Assembly (NCBI RefSeq): GCF_003967355.1
Contig: NZ_BIFH01000018.1
Location: 336,352 to 400,351, forward strand
Reading direction: 5' to 3'
Origin: Embleya hyalina
Lineage (GTDB): Bacteria; Actinomycetota; Actinomycetes; Streptomycetales; Streptomycetaceae
Length of the DNA stretch: 64,000 nt
This document shows positions 44,419 through 53,327 of this stretch, piece after piece. The position numbers were made by a program, and so were the translations under genes. Below the pieces are notes generated by a model. The model saw nothing but the letters and a program-made list of their open reading frames with translations, did not search any database and had not been told where the DNA came from. Position 1 is the first letter of the stretch. Every line of letters begins with the position of its first letter.

Positions 44419-45585
44419 TTACCGACGAGTCGGTACCACCTGCGCCGTGCCGGCCACGCCGCTGTCCCGCGGGGCCCGGTCGACGGCGTTCTCCGGGTGA
44501 TGGCACGCCACTTGTTGTCCGGGCCGCAGCTCCTCCAACGGCGGCTCGGCCGTCGTACACACCGTCGTCGCCTTCCAACATCGGGTGTGGAAGCGGCAGC
44601 CGCTCGGCGGGGCGATCGGCGACGGCACGTCGCCTTCGAGCCGCACGCGCTCGCTCCGGTCCTTTCTGCGCCGCGGGTCCGGGATCGGGACGGCCGACAT
44701 CAGCGCCTTCGTATACGGGTGCATCGGCGCCCGGTAGAGCAGTTCGCGGTCGGCGAGTTCGACGATCCGGCCGAGGTACATCACCGCGATCCGGTCCGAG
44801 ACGTGCCGGACCACGGACAGGTCGTGCGCGATGATCACGTAGGTCAGACCCAGTTCGCGCTGCAGGTCGTCCATGAGGTTGACGACCTGGGCCTGGATCG
44901 ACACGTCGAGCGCGGACACCGGTTCGTCCGCCACCACCAGCTTCGGCCTGAGGGCGAGCGCGCGGGCGATGCCGATGCGCTGGCGCTGACCGCCGGAGAA
45001 CTCGTTCGGGTAGCGGTTGTAGTGCTCGGGACTGAGGCCGACCACCGACAGCAGCCGCTGCACCTCCTTCTTGATGCCGCCCTCGGGCTCGACGCCTTGG
45101 AGCCGGAAGGGGGCGCCGATGATCGTGCCCGTGGTGTGGCGCGGGTTCAACGACGAGTACGGGTCCTGGAAGATCATCTGCACGTCCCGGCGCAGCGGCC
45201 GCATGCCCCGCACGCCGAGGCGCGTGATGTCCTCGCCCTCGAACTCGATCGTGCCCGCGGTCGGTTCGAGCAGGCGGGTGATCAGCCGGCCCATCGTCGA
45301 CTTGCCGCAGCCCGATTCGCCCACGACACCGAGCGTTTCGCCCGAGCGCACCTCGAAGTCGACGCCGTCGACGGCGCGCACCGCGCCCGCCCGGCGTTGG
45401 AGGAGGCCCTTGCGGATCGGGAAGTGCTTCCGCAGCCCGGTCACCTTCAGCAAAACCTCGCCGGGGGCGGCGTCCTCGGCGCGGCCGGCCGTACGGCCGG
45501 GGTCGGACGAGCCGACCCCACCGTCCCGTTCGCCGTCGCCGCGTACAGGGTTGCTCACTGCGTCGTCCTCCGCGTTCTCGCTCAC
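44419..45585 (-). CDS. Oligopeptide ABC transporter ATPase OppF-like
   Basis: 388 aa. Walker [12 protein letters not shown]-loop [11 protein letters not shown], signature [17 protein letters not shown], Walker [16 protein letters not shown], and the C-terminal oligopeptide extension with [16 protein letters not shown]. The Cys cluster there matches the iron-sulfur-like site of DppF/OppF proteins. GTG 45585 overlaps oppD by 4 bp. The last ~30 residues are variable. It is the last gene of the transporter operon. Confidence 0.93.
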   Translation of the reverse strand: MSENAEDDAVSNPVRGDGERDGGVGSSDPGRTAGRAEDAAPGEVLLKVTGLRKHFPIRKGLLQRRAGAVRAVDGVDFEVRSGETLGVVGESGCGKSTMGRLITRLLEPTAGTIEFEGEDITRLGVRGMRPLRRDVQMIFQDPYSSLNPRHTTGTIIGAPFRLQGVEPEGGIKKEVQRLLSVVGLSPEHYNRYPNEFSGGQRQRIGIARALALRPKLVVADEPVSALDVSIQAQVVNLMDDLQRELGLTYVIIAHDLSVVRHVSDRIAVMYLGRIVELADRELLYRAPMHPYTKALMSAVPIPDPRRRKDRSERVRLEGDVPSPIAPPSGCRFHTRCWKATTVCTTAEPPLEELRPGQQVACHHPENAVDRAPRDSGVAGTAQVVPTRR

Positions 45586-46679
45586 AACCTCGGCGCAATC
45601 TCTTCGGTCCAGATCCGCTCCCGCTGCTCCCGGGTCAGGTGGCAGGCGGCCCAGTGCCGGTCGCCGACCTCGGTCGGCTCGGGGCGGATCGTGCGGGTGA
45701 CGTCGTCCTTCGGTACGTCGGCGTACGGGCAACGCGGGTTGAAGGCGCAGCCGGACGGCAGGTTGATCAGGGACGGCGGGGAGCCGTCGACCGGGACCAG
45801 TCGGTCCCGCTGCTCGCGGTCGAGGCGCGGCATCGAGCCGAGCAGACCCCAGGTGTAGGGGTGCCGGGGCTCGTGGAACACCCGCTCCGCCGGGCCTCGT
45901 TCGACGCAGCGGCCGGCGTACATCACCAGGATGTCGTCGGCGAGTTCGGCGACGACGCCCAGGTCGTGGGTGATCACGATGACCGCGGAGCCGAACTCCT
46001 TCTGCAGGTCCAGGACGAGGTCGAGGATCTGCGCCTGGACGGTGACGTCGAGGGCGGTGGTGGGTTCGTCCGCGATGAGCAGTTCGGGGTTGTTCACCAG
46101 GGACATCGCGATCATCGCGCGCTGGCGCATGCCGCCGGAGAACTCGTGCGGATAGGCGTCGACCCGCTTGTCCGGTTGCGGGATGCCGACCCGGTCGAGC
46201 ATCTCCACCGCCCGCTTGCGGGCGGTCTTGCGGTCGACGTCGTGGTGGATCCGGTACGCCTCGACGATCTGCCGGCCGATCGTGTAGTACGGGTGCAGCG
46301 CGGACAGCGGATCCTGGAAGATCATCGCCATCCGGCGGCCCCGCAGCCCGCGTACGTGTTCGGGGCCGGCCGACAACAACTCGGTGCCGTCCAGCCAGAT
46401 CTCGCCGGAGATCCGCGCCTTGCGCCTGCCGTACTGCCCGGTCGTGTGCAGGCCCATGATGCCGAGCGAGGTCACCGACTTGCCGGAGCCCGACTCGCCG
46501 ACGATGCCCAGCGTCCGGCCCTTCTCCAGTTGGAAGCTGAGCCCGTCGACGGACTTGACCAGGCCGTCGTCGGTCGGGAAGTGCACCCGCAGGTCGCGCA
46601 CGTCCAGGAAGGGGCGCGGCGCGGTCGAGGCGCCGGCGGGCCGTTCGGAGACGGCGGTGCTCGTGTCGGGGATGGTCAC
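45582..46679 (-). CDS. Oligopeptide ABC transporter ATPase OppD-like
   Basis: 365 aa. Walker [12 protein letters not shown]-loop [10 protein letters not shown], signature [15 protein letters not shown], Walker [16 protein letters not shown], and the C-terminal peptide-transporter motif [16 protein letters not shown] 46679 overlaps oppB and its own stop overlaps oppF, each by 4 bp, so the two ATPases and the permease are made in fixed proportion. Confidence 0.93.
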   Translation of the reverse strand: MTIPDTSTAVSERPAGASTAPRPFLDVRDLRVHFPTDDGLVKSVDGLSFQLEKGRTLGIVGESGSGKSVTSLGIMGLHTTGQYGRRKARISGEIWLDGTELLSAGPEHVRGLRGRRMAMIFQDPLSALHPYYTIGRQIVEAYRIHHDVDRKTARKRAVEMLDRVGIPQPDKRVDAYPHEFSGGMRQRAMIAMSLVNNPELLIADEPTTALDVTVQAQILDLVLDLQKEFGSAVIVITHDLGVVAELADDILVMYAGRCVERGPAERVFHEPRHPYTWGLLGSMPRLDREQRDRLVPVDGSPPSLINLPSGCAFNPRCPYADVPKDDVTRTIRPEPTEVGDRHWAACHLTREQRERIWTEEIAPRL

Positions 46680-47674
46680 GCGAGCCTCACTCGGGGGTCG
46701 ATCACGGCGTAGAGCACGTCCACCAGGAGGTTGGCCAGCAGCACCGAGAGGGAGGTGATCAGGACGACGCCCAGGATGATGGGCAGGTCCTGGTTGCGGA
46801 TGGCGTTCAGTACGGCCTGGCCGAGGCCGGGCAGGTTGAACGTCGACTCGGTGAGGATCGCGCCGCCGATGAGGGCGCCGAGGTCCATGCCCAGCATGGT
46901 CAGGATCGGCGTCATCGTGGAGCGCATGGCGTGCTTGCCGATGACGGTTCGCTCCGGCAGGCCCTTGGCGCGCGCGGTACGGATGTAGTCCTCGCCCAGG
47001 ACCTCCATCATCGTGGCGCGGGTGATGCGCGCGTACATCGCCGCGTACAGGAAGGCGAGGGTGATCCACGGCAGGATCATGCCGCCGAACCAGCCGCCGG
47101 GATCCCGGCCGAACGGCACGTACTGCGCGTCGAGCCACTTCAGTCCGAACGCGAAGGTCGCCAGCGAGAGCATGCCCGTGAAGTAGATCGGCAGTGATAC
47201 TCCCGCGAGGGCGGCGACCATCGCGCCGCGGTCCCACAGGCTGCCGCGCTTGAGCGCGGAGAGCACGCCCGCCGCGACGCCGAAGACCAGCCACAACACG
47301 GCGGCGCCGAGCGCGAGTCCCAGGGTCACCGGGAAGCGGTCGGTCAGCACCGGCCAGACGGCCTGTTCGCTCTTGAACGAGTAGCCGAAGCACGGCGCGG
47401 AGCAGTGCACGACGTCGCCGCCGGTCGAGTAGGTGCGGCCCGCGAAGATGCCCTTGAAGAACTCCCATGCCTGGATGTGGATGGGCTCGCTCAGGCCGAG
47501 CTTCTCCCGCACGGCCTCGACGGCGGCGGGGTCGGCCTGCTTGCCCACGAAGCTCGCGGCGATGTCGACGCCCGTCCACTTGGGGACGAGGAAGAAGATG
47601 CCGAAGACCACCATGATGATGACCACCAGCATCACTGCGGCGGCGAACAGCCGCCTGATGAGGTAAGTGAGCAC
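46676..47674 (-). CDS. Oligopeptide ABC transporter permease OppB-like
   Basis: 332 aa, six membrane helices, starting [20 protein letters not shown] as usual for DppB/OppB. The EAA loop is [20 protein letters not shown], followed by [21 protein letters not shown] chose GTG 47674 because the longer frame to 47734 would run through a 12-bp hairpin; neither has a strong ribosome site. An extra Cys pair ([12 protein letters not shown]) in the first outer loop is noteworthy. Confidence 0.9.
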   Translation of the reverse strand: MLTYLIRRLFAAAVMLVVIIMVVFGIFFLVPKWTGVDIAASFVGKQADPAAVEAVREKLGLSEPIHIQAWEFFKGIFAGRTYSTGGDVVHCSAPCFGYSFKSEQAVWPVLTDRFPVTLGLALGAAVLWLVFGVAAGVLSALKRGSLWDRGAMVAALAGVSLPIYFTGMLSLATFAFGLKWLDAQYVPFGRDPGGWFGGMILPWITLAFLYAAMYARITRATMMEVLGEDYIRTARAKGLPERTVIGKHAMRSTMTPILTMLGMDLGALIGGAILTESTFNLPGLGQAVLNAIRNQDLPIILGVVLITSLSVLLANLLVDVLYAVIDPRVRLA

Positions 47675-47697
47675 AGCTAACGGCCCGCTGCGGAGCA

Positions 47698-47727
47698 CGG
47701 GCCGCCGGGACTTCCCCCGGCGGCCCG
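47698..47727 (-). terminator. Intra-operon hairpin between oppA and oppB
   Basis: CGGGCCGCCGGG (47698-47709) and CCCGGCGGCCCG (47716-47727) form a perfect 12-bp stem with a 6-base loop, 60 bp after the oppA stop. Such stems commonly stabilise the binding-protein mRNA and cut read-through so that the binding protein is made in excess. Confidence 0.65.
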
Positions 47728-47786
47728 CGGTCACGCCGCGCCGGCCTTCACCTGCCTTTCGTGCCGTTCGACGGGTGTGCCGGGGT

Positions 47787-49595
47787 TCACTGCGACGACT
47801 GCGAGGACTTCGACGACTTCGAGGACTTGGCGGAGTTCACGCCGAGGCTGATGAAGTCGTAGCCGTTGTACGCGTCCGTCATGTAGACGTTGGTGAGTCG
47901 GCCGCCGCGCCAGTTCAGGTACTTCTCGTAGGTGAAGGGCAGGTAGTACGCGCCCTCCATGACCTTGTGGTTGATCTGCGTGGCGATCCGGACCTTGGCG
48001 GCCTCGTCGGGCTCCTTGGCGTAGGCGTCGAAGAGGTCGTCGATCGCCTTGTCCTTGATCAGGGCGTAGTTGACGTTGCCGCTCTCCAGGACGTACTTGC
48101 CGTCCCACAGCGGCCGGCCGAAGCCCTGGACGGACGGGAAGTCCGCGGCCCAGCCGTCGATGACGATGCCGTAGCCCTTCTTCGCCACGTTGTCGGGGCT
48201 GCCGACGATGCCGGAGGTCTGCGAGCCGTCGTACTGGTCGATCTGCGCGTCGATGCCGATCTTCTTCAACGACGCCTGGAGCGACTGGGCGGTGGCCACC
48301 TCGACCGGCTTGTTGTTGCGGACGGCGATGGTGGTGGTGAACCCGTCCGGCTTGCCGCAGGCCGCCAGCTCCTGCTTGGCCTTGGCCACGTTTCCGTTGC
48401 GGTCGGCGCCGGCCATGTCGAACGGGTCGTACGTGACGCCCTGGGCGCCCGGGACCGTCGGCGGCAACATGTTGGTTCCGATGTCGCCGCCGGCGACGGG
48501 ACCACCGCGCGCGGTCTGCAGGGACAGGTGGTCGGCCCCGTGGATGACCGCCCTGCGGCAGTGCTCGTTGTCGAACGGCTTCACGTTCTGCGGGAAGGTC
48601 GCGTAACGCACGTACCCGGAGAGCGGGTTGTCCAGGTTGCCCTTGTGCTGCTTGAGCGCGGTCTGGCGGCCCTGCGGCGACAGACCGGATTGGCCCAGGT
48701 CCAGGTCGTAGTCGCCGGCGATCAGTCGCTGGTCCATGTCGTTGGCGTTGGAGAAGAACTTGACGTCGACGGTGTCCGGGTAGGCCTTGCGGATCGGGTC
48801 CGAGGCTTCCTTCCACTGCGGGTTGCGGACCAGTTGCAGGTCCTTGCCCGGGTCGTAGGACTCGAACCGGTACGGGCCGCTGGAGAACGGACGCAGGCCG
48901 TACTTGGACTTGGTGTCCTTGTCCTGACGCACCGGGGAGGCGGAGGGGATCGCGAGCATCTGCGGGAAGTCGCTGTTGCGTTGCGGCAGTCGGAAGACGA
49001 TCGTCCTGTCGTCGGGTGTCTCGACGGCCTTCAGACCCAGTTTGTCGGCGGACTCGTCCTGGTACGGGCCGTGATACTCGCCGTCGGGGTCGAGGATGTC
49101 CTTGAGGTAGACCGGACCGCCCGACAACACGTCCTGCGCCCACTGGCGTTCGATGCCGTACTTGACGTCCTTGGAGGTGATCGGTTTGCCGTCCTCCCAG
49201 GAGACCTCGTCGCGCAGGGTGAAGGTGTAGGTCCTGCCGTCGTCCGAGACCCTGCCCATGTCGGTGGCGAGGTCGGGTGTCAGTGTCGCGCCCGCCTTGC
49301 CCGGCTCGGTCTTGTAGGTGACCAGTTGGCGGCTGTAGTACCGCATGAAGTTCCAGGCGAAGCCGTAGTAACTGCGGGTGGTGTCCCACGAGTCGCCGTC
49401 CTGGGTGGCGGCGAACCTCAGGGCGCCGCCCTTGGTGGTGCCGGCGTTCACGACCTTGGTGGTGGCGGCGTCGTAGCCGACCCCGCTCGTCTTGTCGCCA
49501 CCGCCGCCGCACGCCGTCGTGGTCAGCAGTCCTGCGACCACGGCCGCAGCGGCCAGTGCCTGCGTGCGCCGCCGTGAGGCGTGTTGGGTAGTCAC
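47787..49595 (-). CDS. Oligopeptide-binding lipoprotein OppA-like
   Basis: 602 aa SBP family 5 lipoprotein. The signal peptide ends LLTTTAC with lipidated Cys29. The family core includes YDAATTKVVNAGTTKGGALR, LVTYKTEPGKAGATLTPDLA, YTFTLRDEVSWEDGKPITSKDVKYGIER and GYGIVIDGWAADFPSVQGFG. The extreme C-terminus is a Ser/Lys tail (KSSKSSKSSQSSQ). It captures peptides outside the membrane for the OppBC channel. GTG 49595 lies ten bases after GGAGG. Confidence 0.93.
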   Translation of the reverse strand: MTTQHASRRRTQALAAAAVVAGLLTTTACGGGGDKTSGVGYDAATTKVVNAGTTKGGALRFAATQDGDSWDTTRSYYGFAWNFMRYYSRQLVTYKTEPGKAGATLTPDLATDMGRVSDDGRTYTFTLRDEVSWEDGKPITSKDVKYGIERQWAQDVLSGGPVYLKDILDPDGEYHGPYQDESADKLGLKAVETPDDRTIVFRLPQRNSDFPQMLAIPSASPVRQDKDTKSKYGLRPFSSGPYRFESYDPGKDLQLVRNPQWKEASDPIRKAYPDTVDVKFFSNANDMDQRLIAGDYDLDLGQSGLSPQGRQTALKQHKGNLDNPLSGYVRYATFPQNVKPFDNEHCRRAVIHGADHLSLQTARGGPVAGGDIGTNMLPPTVPGAQGVTYDPFDMAGADRNGNVAKAKQELAACGKPDGFTTTIAVRNNKPVEVATAQSLQASLKKIGIDAQIDQYDGSQTSGIVGSPDNVAKKGYGIVIDGWAADFPSVQGFGRPLWDGKYVLESGNVNYALIKDKAIDDLFDAYAKEPDEAAKVRIATQINHKVMEGAYYLPFTYEKYLNWRGGRLTNVYMTDAYNGYDFISLGVNSAKSSKSSKSSQSSQ

Positions 49596-49675
49596 GATCT
49601 CGGATCCTCCGGGTTGGATGAGGGACCCCGGGTGAAGTGCCCGGGCCCGCCTCGGGTGGCCTCGGGTACGGCGCC

Positions 49676-50707
49676 TCAGCGCGAGCTCTTGGGGTCGAGC
49701 GCGTCGCGCACGCCGTCGCCGAAGAGGTTGAAGGCAAGAACGGTGGTGAAGATGGCCACGCCCGGAACGATCATGTACAGCGGATCCGAGTCGTAGTAGT
49801 CGATCGCGTTCGAGAGCATCTGTCCCCACGAGGCGGTGGGCGGCTTGACGCCCACACCCAGGAAGCTGAGCGCGGCCTCGGTCAGGATGTTCGTGGGGAT
49901 CATCATCGTCGTGTAGACGACGATCGGGGCCACGAGGTTGGGCAGCAGCTCCTTCGCCAGGATGTGCAAACGCCCGGCGCCCAGCGCTCTGGCGGCCTCG
50001 ACGTACTCGCGTTCGCGCATCGACAACGTCTGGCCGCGCACCACCCGCCCGATGTAGGGCCATCCGAAGAAACCGATGACCAGGATCATCACGAAGACGC
50101 GGACGCTCGAACCGGTCATGCCCAGCATGTCGTTCGGCATGACCGAGACCAGCGCGATGATGAACAGCAGTTGTGGGAAGGCGAGCAGACCGTCCATGAC
50201 GCGGCTGATGGCGGCGTCCACCCAACCGCCGAAGAAGCCCGCCACGATGCCCAGGACCGTGCCCAGGACGACCGCCACCAGGGCGGACAGGAAGCCGACG
50301 AGCAGCGAGATCCGGGCGCCGTGGAGGATGCGGGCGAAGATGTCCCGGCCGTTGACCGGTTCCACGCCCAGCAGGTGCTCGCCGCTGATGCCGCCGAGGG
50401 AGCCCTTCGGGGTGCCGAACAGCGGGTCGATCCGGTCCTCGTGGAAGACGTCCGGATCCTGTCCGACGAGGTTCGAGATCACCGGCGCGAGCACCGCGAT
50501 CACGATGAGCGCGAGGATGACGGCGCCGCCCGTCAGGGCCAACCTGTCCCGCTTGAGCCGTTCCCAGGCGATCCGCGCCGGCGAACGGCCCTGTACGGGC
50601 CCGGTGTCGCCCCCGACCGCCGCCGCTTCGTCGACCGCGCCGGGGGCCGCTTCCGCGACCGGGCTCGGGGCCGCTTTCGCGGTCGGCTCGTGCAATGGTG
50701 CCGTCAT
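49676..50707 (-). CDS. Oligopeptide ABC transporter permease OppC-like
   Basis: 343 aa. After a Pro/Ala-rich 45-residue N-terminus the permease core follows: RLKRDRLALTGGAVILALIV, GVEPVNGRDIFARILHGARIS, EAA loop EAARALGAGRLHILAKELLP and TEAALSFLGVGVKPPTASWG. It precedes oppA, an unusual order (C-A-B-D-F). ATG 50707. The divergent 700-bp region upstream holds copy B of the shared 120-bp element. Confidence 0.92.
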   Translation of the reverse strand: MTAPLHEPTAKAAPSPVAEAAPGAVDEAAAVGGDTGPVQGRSPARIAWERLKRDRLALTGGAVILALIVIAVLAPVISNLVGQDPDVFHEDRIDPLFGTPKGSLGGISGEHLLGVEPVNGRDIFARILHGARISLLVGFLSALVAVVLGTVLGIVAGFFGGWVDAAISRVMDGLLAFPQLLFIIALVSVMPNDMLGMTGSSVRVFVMILVIGFFGWPYIGRVVRGQTLSMREREYVEAARALGAGRLHILAKELLPNLVAPIVVYTTMMIPTNILTEAALSFLGVGVKPPTASWGQMLSNAIDYYDSDPLYMIVPGVAIFTTVLAFNLFGDGVRDALDPKSSR

Positions 50708-50855
50708 CTGACAGGGACCCCTCTCGACCGGCGCCGGCCGGACCGTAATGGATGTGCACCGGGCGCGGGACGACGACCTCACCGCTCCGCGGAGCTCGGC
50801 CATCGGACCGGAGCGCGGTTTCGCCACCGCTTACACCGGCACTTCCCGCGGGGCG

Positions 50856-50975
50856 GGATGTGCCCGCCGTACGTTTGCCGGATTGTGCATGCGGAAAGCG
50901 TGGCCCCTGGATCCGCCGGAGGCATGTGATGCCCGTCCAGAGATTCCTCGAATGCTTTGTATGTCCGGCCAAAGA
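50856..50975 (+). repeat. 120-bp shared element, copy B
   Basis: Plus-strand copy of the element found at 42316-42435 on the minus strand. Relative to oppC it points away; relative to the GNAT gene it points toward it, 430 bp upstream. It has the same conserved blocks as copy A and a 23-codon ORF at 50858-50929. Confidence 0.85.
50858..50929 (+). CDS. Possible conserved 23-aa micropeptide in copy B
   Basis: Product starts MCPPYVCRIVHAES and ends SAGGM; it differs from copy A only at Tyr/Pro, Val/Ala and Gly/Asp. GGGGCGGG precedes the ATG almost directly. The synonymous differences relative to copy A support coding, but the short length and poor ribosome spacing keep confidence low. Confidence 0.35.
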   Translation: MCPPYVCRIVHAESVAPGSAGGM

Positions 50976-51407
50976 GGCGCGCCGGCGTGATACCGGGAGG
51001 CCCGATCCCGGAAAACTCCCGGAATTACCGGATACGGCCGGGCCCGAGCCGTGCGGGGGCACGGGGATACCGAATTTCCGGCCCCGGCGAATTCCGCCGC
51101 GGGGTGGGCCCGCCCCGGTTGTTCCGGTGTACAAATCGGCGTGCATATCCCGGTAGCCCGAAACAAAGGCGCGGGAACCCCGGCGGTTTTAACCTGCCGA
51201 AGTGACGTGAACGCGTTCGGCCACGGCCCACCACGGGGACGGCTTCCGTGCGGCCCGATACGGCAACCACCCCGCCGGGGTGGGGTGTTCCGCGCCGGGC
51301 GGTCCCGGCGCGGCCGGCCGCGCCGCGCACACCGATCACCCACATGCCATCACCGCCACCGTGCCGGCCCCTGCCCGGCCGCCGGCCCACCCAGTCGGAG
51401 CACTGCG

Positions 51408-52205
51408 ATGAACGGATCCACAATCCGAGAACTGCGCATGATGGAGGACCTCGACGCCGTCAGCCTCCTGTATGCCGGCATCTGGGGTTCCCGGCCCGGC
51501 AACTCACCCATCTCCGCCGAGGTCATGCGGGCGCTCGCGCACACCGGGAACTACGTGGCGGGAGCGTACGAGGACGGCCGCCTGGTGGGGGCGTCGGTCG
51601 CCTTCTTCGGCGAACCCGTCGGCACCAGCCTGCACTCGCACATCACCGGCTCCGTCGTGGGGCGCGGCGTCGGCCTCGCCCTCAAGATGCACCAGCGGCA
51701 GTGGGCGCTCGACCATCGACTACGGCGCATCACCTGGACCTACGACCCGCTCATCCGCCGCAACGCCTACTTCAATCTGACCAAACTCGGCGCCCTGCCG
51801 GAGGACTACCTGCCGTCCTTCTACGGCGCGATGCACGACACCATCAACGGCGGCGACGAGTCCGACCGGGTCCTGGTCGCCTGGGACCTCACCGCGCCCA
51901 CCCCGCCCGAGGCGATCGAACCGCCGCTCGGCGCCGCCCACGGCGTCCGCAATCACCGGGGCCGCCCGGAGATCGCCGCGACCGACGCCGAGACCGTACT
52001 CGTCGACCTCCCCGACGACATCGAGGCCCTGCGCCTCACGGACCCCGGCACCGCCCGGGCCTGGCGGCTGGCCGTGCGGACCACCCTGGGCGGTCTGCTC
52101 GCCGAGGGCGCCCGCGTCGTCGGCTTCCACGAACGCCGCCGCTACGTGGTGCGGCGCACCATCACCCCCCGTGTCCGACCCCCGCACAGGAGCCACCAGT
52201 CATGA
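51408..52205 (+). CDS. GNAT-family N-acyltransferase paired with NSAR/OSBS racemase
   Basis: 265 aa. N-terminal GNAT domain with MMEDLDAVSLLYAGIWGS, then SVAFFGEPVGTSLHSHITGS and the CoA-loop region VGRGVGLALKMHQRQWALDH, RITWTYDPLIRRNAYFNLTKLGALPEDYLPSFYG. This subfamily is typically next to N-acylamino-acid racemase genes, where it N-succinylates (or acylates) D-amino acids so that the racemase can epimerise them. ATG 51408 has GGAG eight bases before. It overlaps the racemase gene by 4 bp (ATGA). Confidence 0.85.
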   Translation: MNGSTIRELRMMEDLDAVSLLYAGIWGSRPGNSPISAEVMRALAHTGNYVAGAYEDGRLVGASVAFFGEPVGTSLHSHITGSVVGRGVGLALKMHQRQWALDHRLRRITWTYDPLIRRNAYFNLTKLGALPEDYLPSFYGAMHDTINGGDESDRVLVAWDLTAPTPPEAIEPPLGAAHGVRNHRGRPEIAATDAETVLVDLPDDIEALRLTDPGTARAWRLAVRTTLGGLLAEGARVVGFHERRRYVVRRTITPRVRPPHRSHQS

Positions 52206-53311
52206 AGACGAAGATCGCCGGCATCGAACTGCGTCGGATCGCGATGCCGCTCGTCGCCCCGTTCCGCACCTCCTTCGGCGTGGAGACCACGCGCGATGTG
52301 CTGCTGGTCCGCGTGGTCACCGCCGACCACGAGGGGTGGGGCGAGTGCGGGGCCATGTCCGAGCCGCGCTATTCCTCCGAGTACGTGGACAGCGCCCAGC
52401 ACGTGCTGCGCAGGTTCCTGATCCCCGCCCTGCCGAGGGACGGCCTGGACGTGCACGAGGTGGCCCGGGTCCTGGCGCCCTTCACCGGCCACCGCATGGC
52501 GAAGTCCGCGCTGGAGACCGCGGTGCTGGACGCACACCTGCGCGCCGCCGACGAGTCCTTCGGCTCCTACCTGGGCGCCGCGCGGGACCGGGTCCCCTGC
52601 GGCGTCTCGGTCGGGATCATGGACTCCGTGCCCGAACTCCTCGACGCCGTGGAGCGGTACATCGCCGAGGGCTACGTCCGGATCAAGCTGAAGATCGAGC
52701 CCGGGTGGGACCTCGCGCCGGTACGTGCCGTGCGCGAGCGCTTCGGCGACGATCTGCCGCTCCAGGTCGACGCCAACGCGGCCTATACCCTCTCGGACGC
52801 GCAACACCTCGCCGGACTCGACGACTTCGGCCTCCAGTTGATCGAACAGCCCCTGGCCAACGACGACCTGGTCCGGCACGCCGCGTTGGCCAGGTTGCTG
52901 CGCACCCCGATCTGCCTGGACGAGTCCATCACGTCCGCGGCCGACGCCGCGGCCGCCGTCTCCCTCGGCGCCTGCTCCGTCGTCAACATCAAGCCGGGCC
53001 GCGTCGGGGGCTATCTCGAGGCGCGCCGCATCCACGACCTCGCCCGGGCCCACGGTGTCGCCGTCTGGTGCGGCGGGATGCTGGAGACGGGCATCGGCCG
53101 CGCCGCCAACGTGGCCCTGGCCGCGCTGCCCGGCTTCACCCTCCCGGGCGACACCTCCGCGTCCGGCCGATACTTCGCCACCGACATCACGAAGCCGTTC
53201 GTGCTCTCCGACGGTCACCTCGACGTCCCCGCCGGCCCCGGCCTCGGTGTCGCGCCCCTGCCCGACGTCCTCGACGCGGTGACCACCTCGGTCGAGTGGA
53301 TCAAGGTGTAG
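52202..53311 (+). CDS. N-succinylamino acid racemase / o-succinylbenzoate synthase family enzyme
   Basis: 369 aa, enolase superfamily. The catalytic KxK pair is Lys162/Lys164 (RIKLKIEPG), metal ligands Asp190 (QVDANAAY), Glu215 (LIEQPL) and Asp240 (CLDESI), and the second base is Lys264 (NIKPGRVGG). These lie one residue from the positions I recall for the Amycolatopsis NSAR. Menaquinone genes are absent nearby and the GNAT partner is present, so racemisation of N-acylamino acids is favoured over menaquinone synthesis, although the enzyme may do both. No M20 deacylase lies in the window to complete the D-to-L pathway. Confidence 0.9.
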   Translation: MKTKIAGIELRRIAMPLVAPFRTSFGVETTRDVLLVRVVTADHEGWGECGAMSEPRYSSEYVDSAQHVLRRFLIPALPRDGLDVHEVARVLAPFTGHRMAKSALETAVLDAHLRAADESFGSYLGAARDRVPCGVSVGIMDSVPELLDAVERYIAEGYVRIKLKIEPGWDLAPVRAVRERFGDDLPLQVDANAAYTLSDAQHLAGLDDFGLQLIEQPLANDDLVRHAALARLLRTPICLDESITSAADAAAAVSLGACSVVNIKPGRVGGYLEARRIHDLARAHGVAVWCGGMLETGIGRAANVALAALPGFTLPGDTSASGRYFATDITKPFVLSDGHLDVPAGPGLGVAPLPDVLDAVTTSVEWIKV

Positions 53312-53327
53312 GGCGCGCGGCCGGGGC

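Larger units (their letters stand above)
50708..51407. other. Divergent control region of opp and GNAT/racemase operons
   Basis: 700 bp without a supported gene except the possible micropeptide in copy B of the repeat. The 430 bp after the repeat are moderately GC-rich and hold several short inverted repeats but no recognised element. Confidence 0.5.

Noticed and set aside
52202-53311. Assignment as menC
   Set aside because: Active-site residues fit both activities, but the coupled GNAT and absence of menaquinone genes favour the racemase role, so no gene symbol was given.
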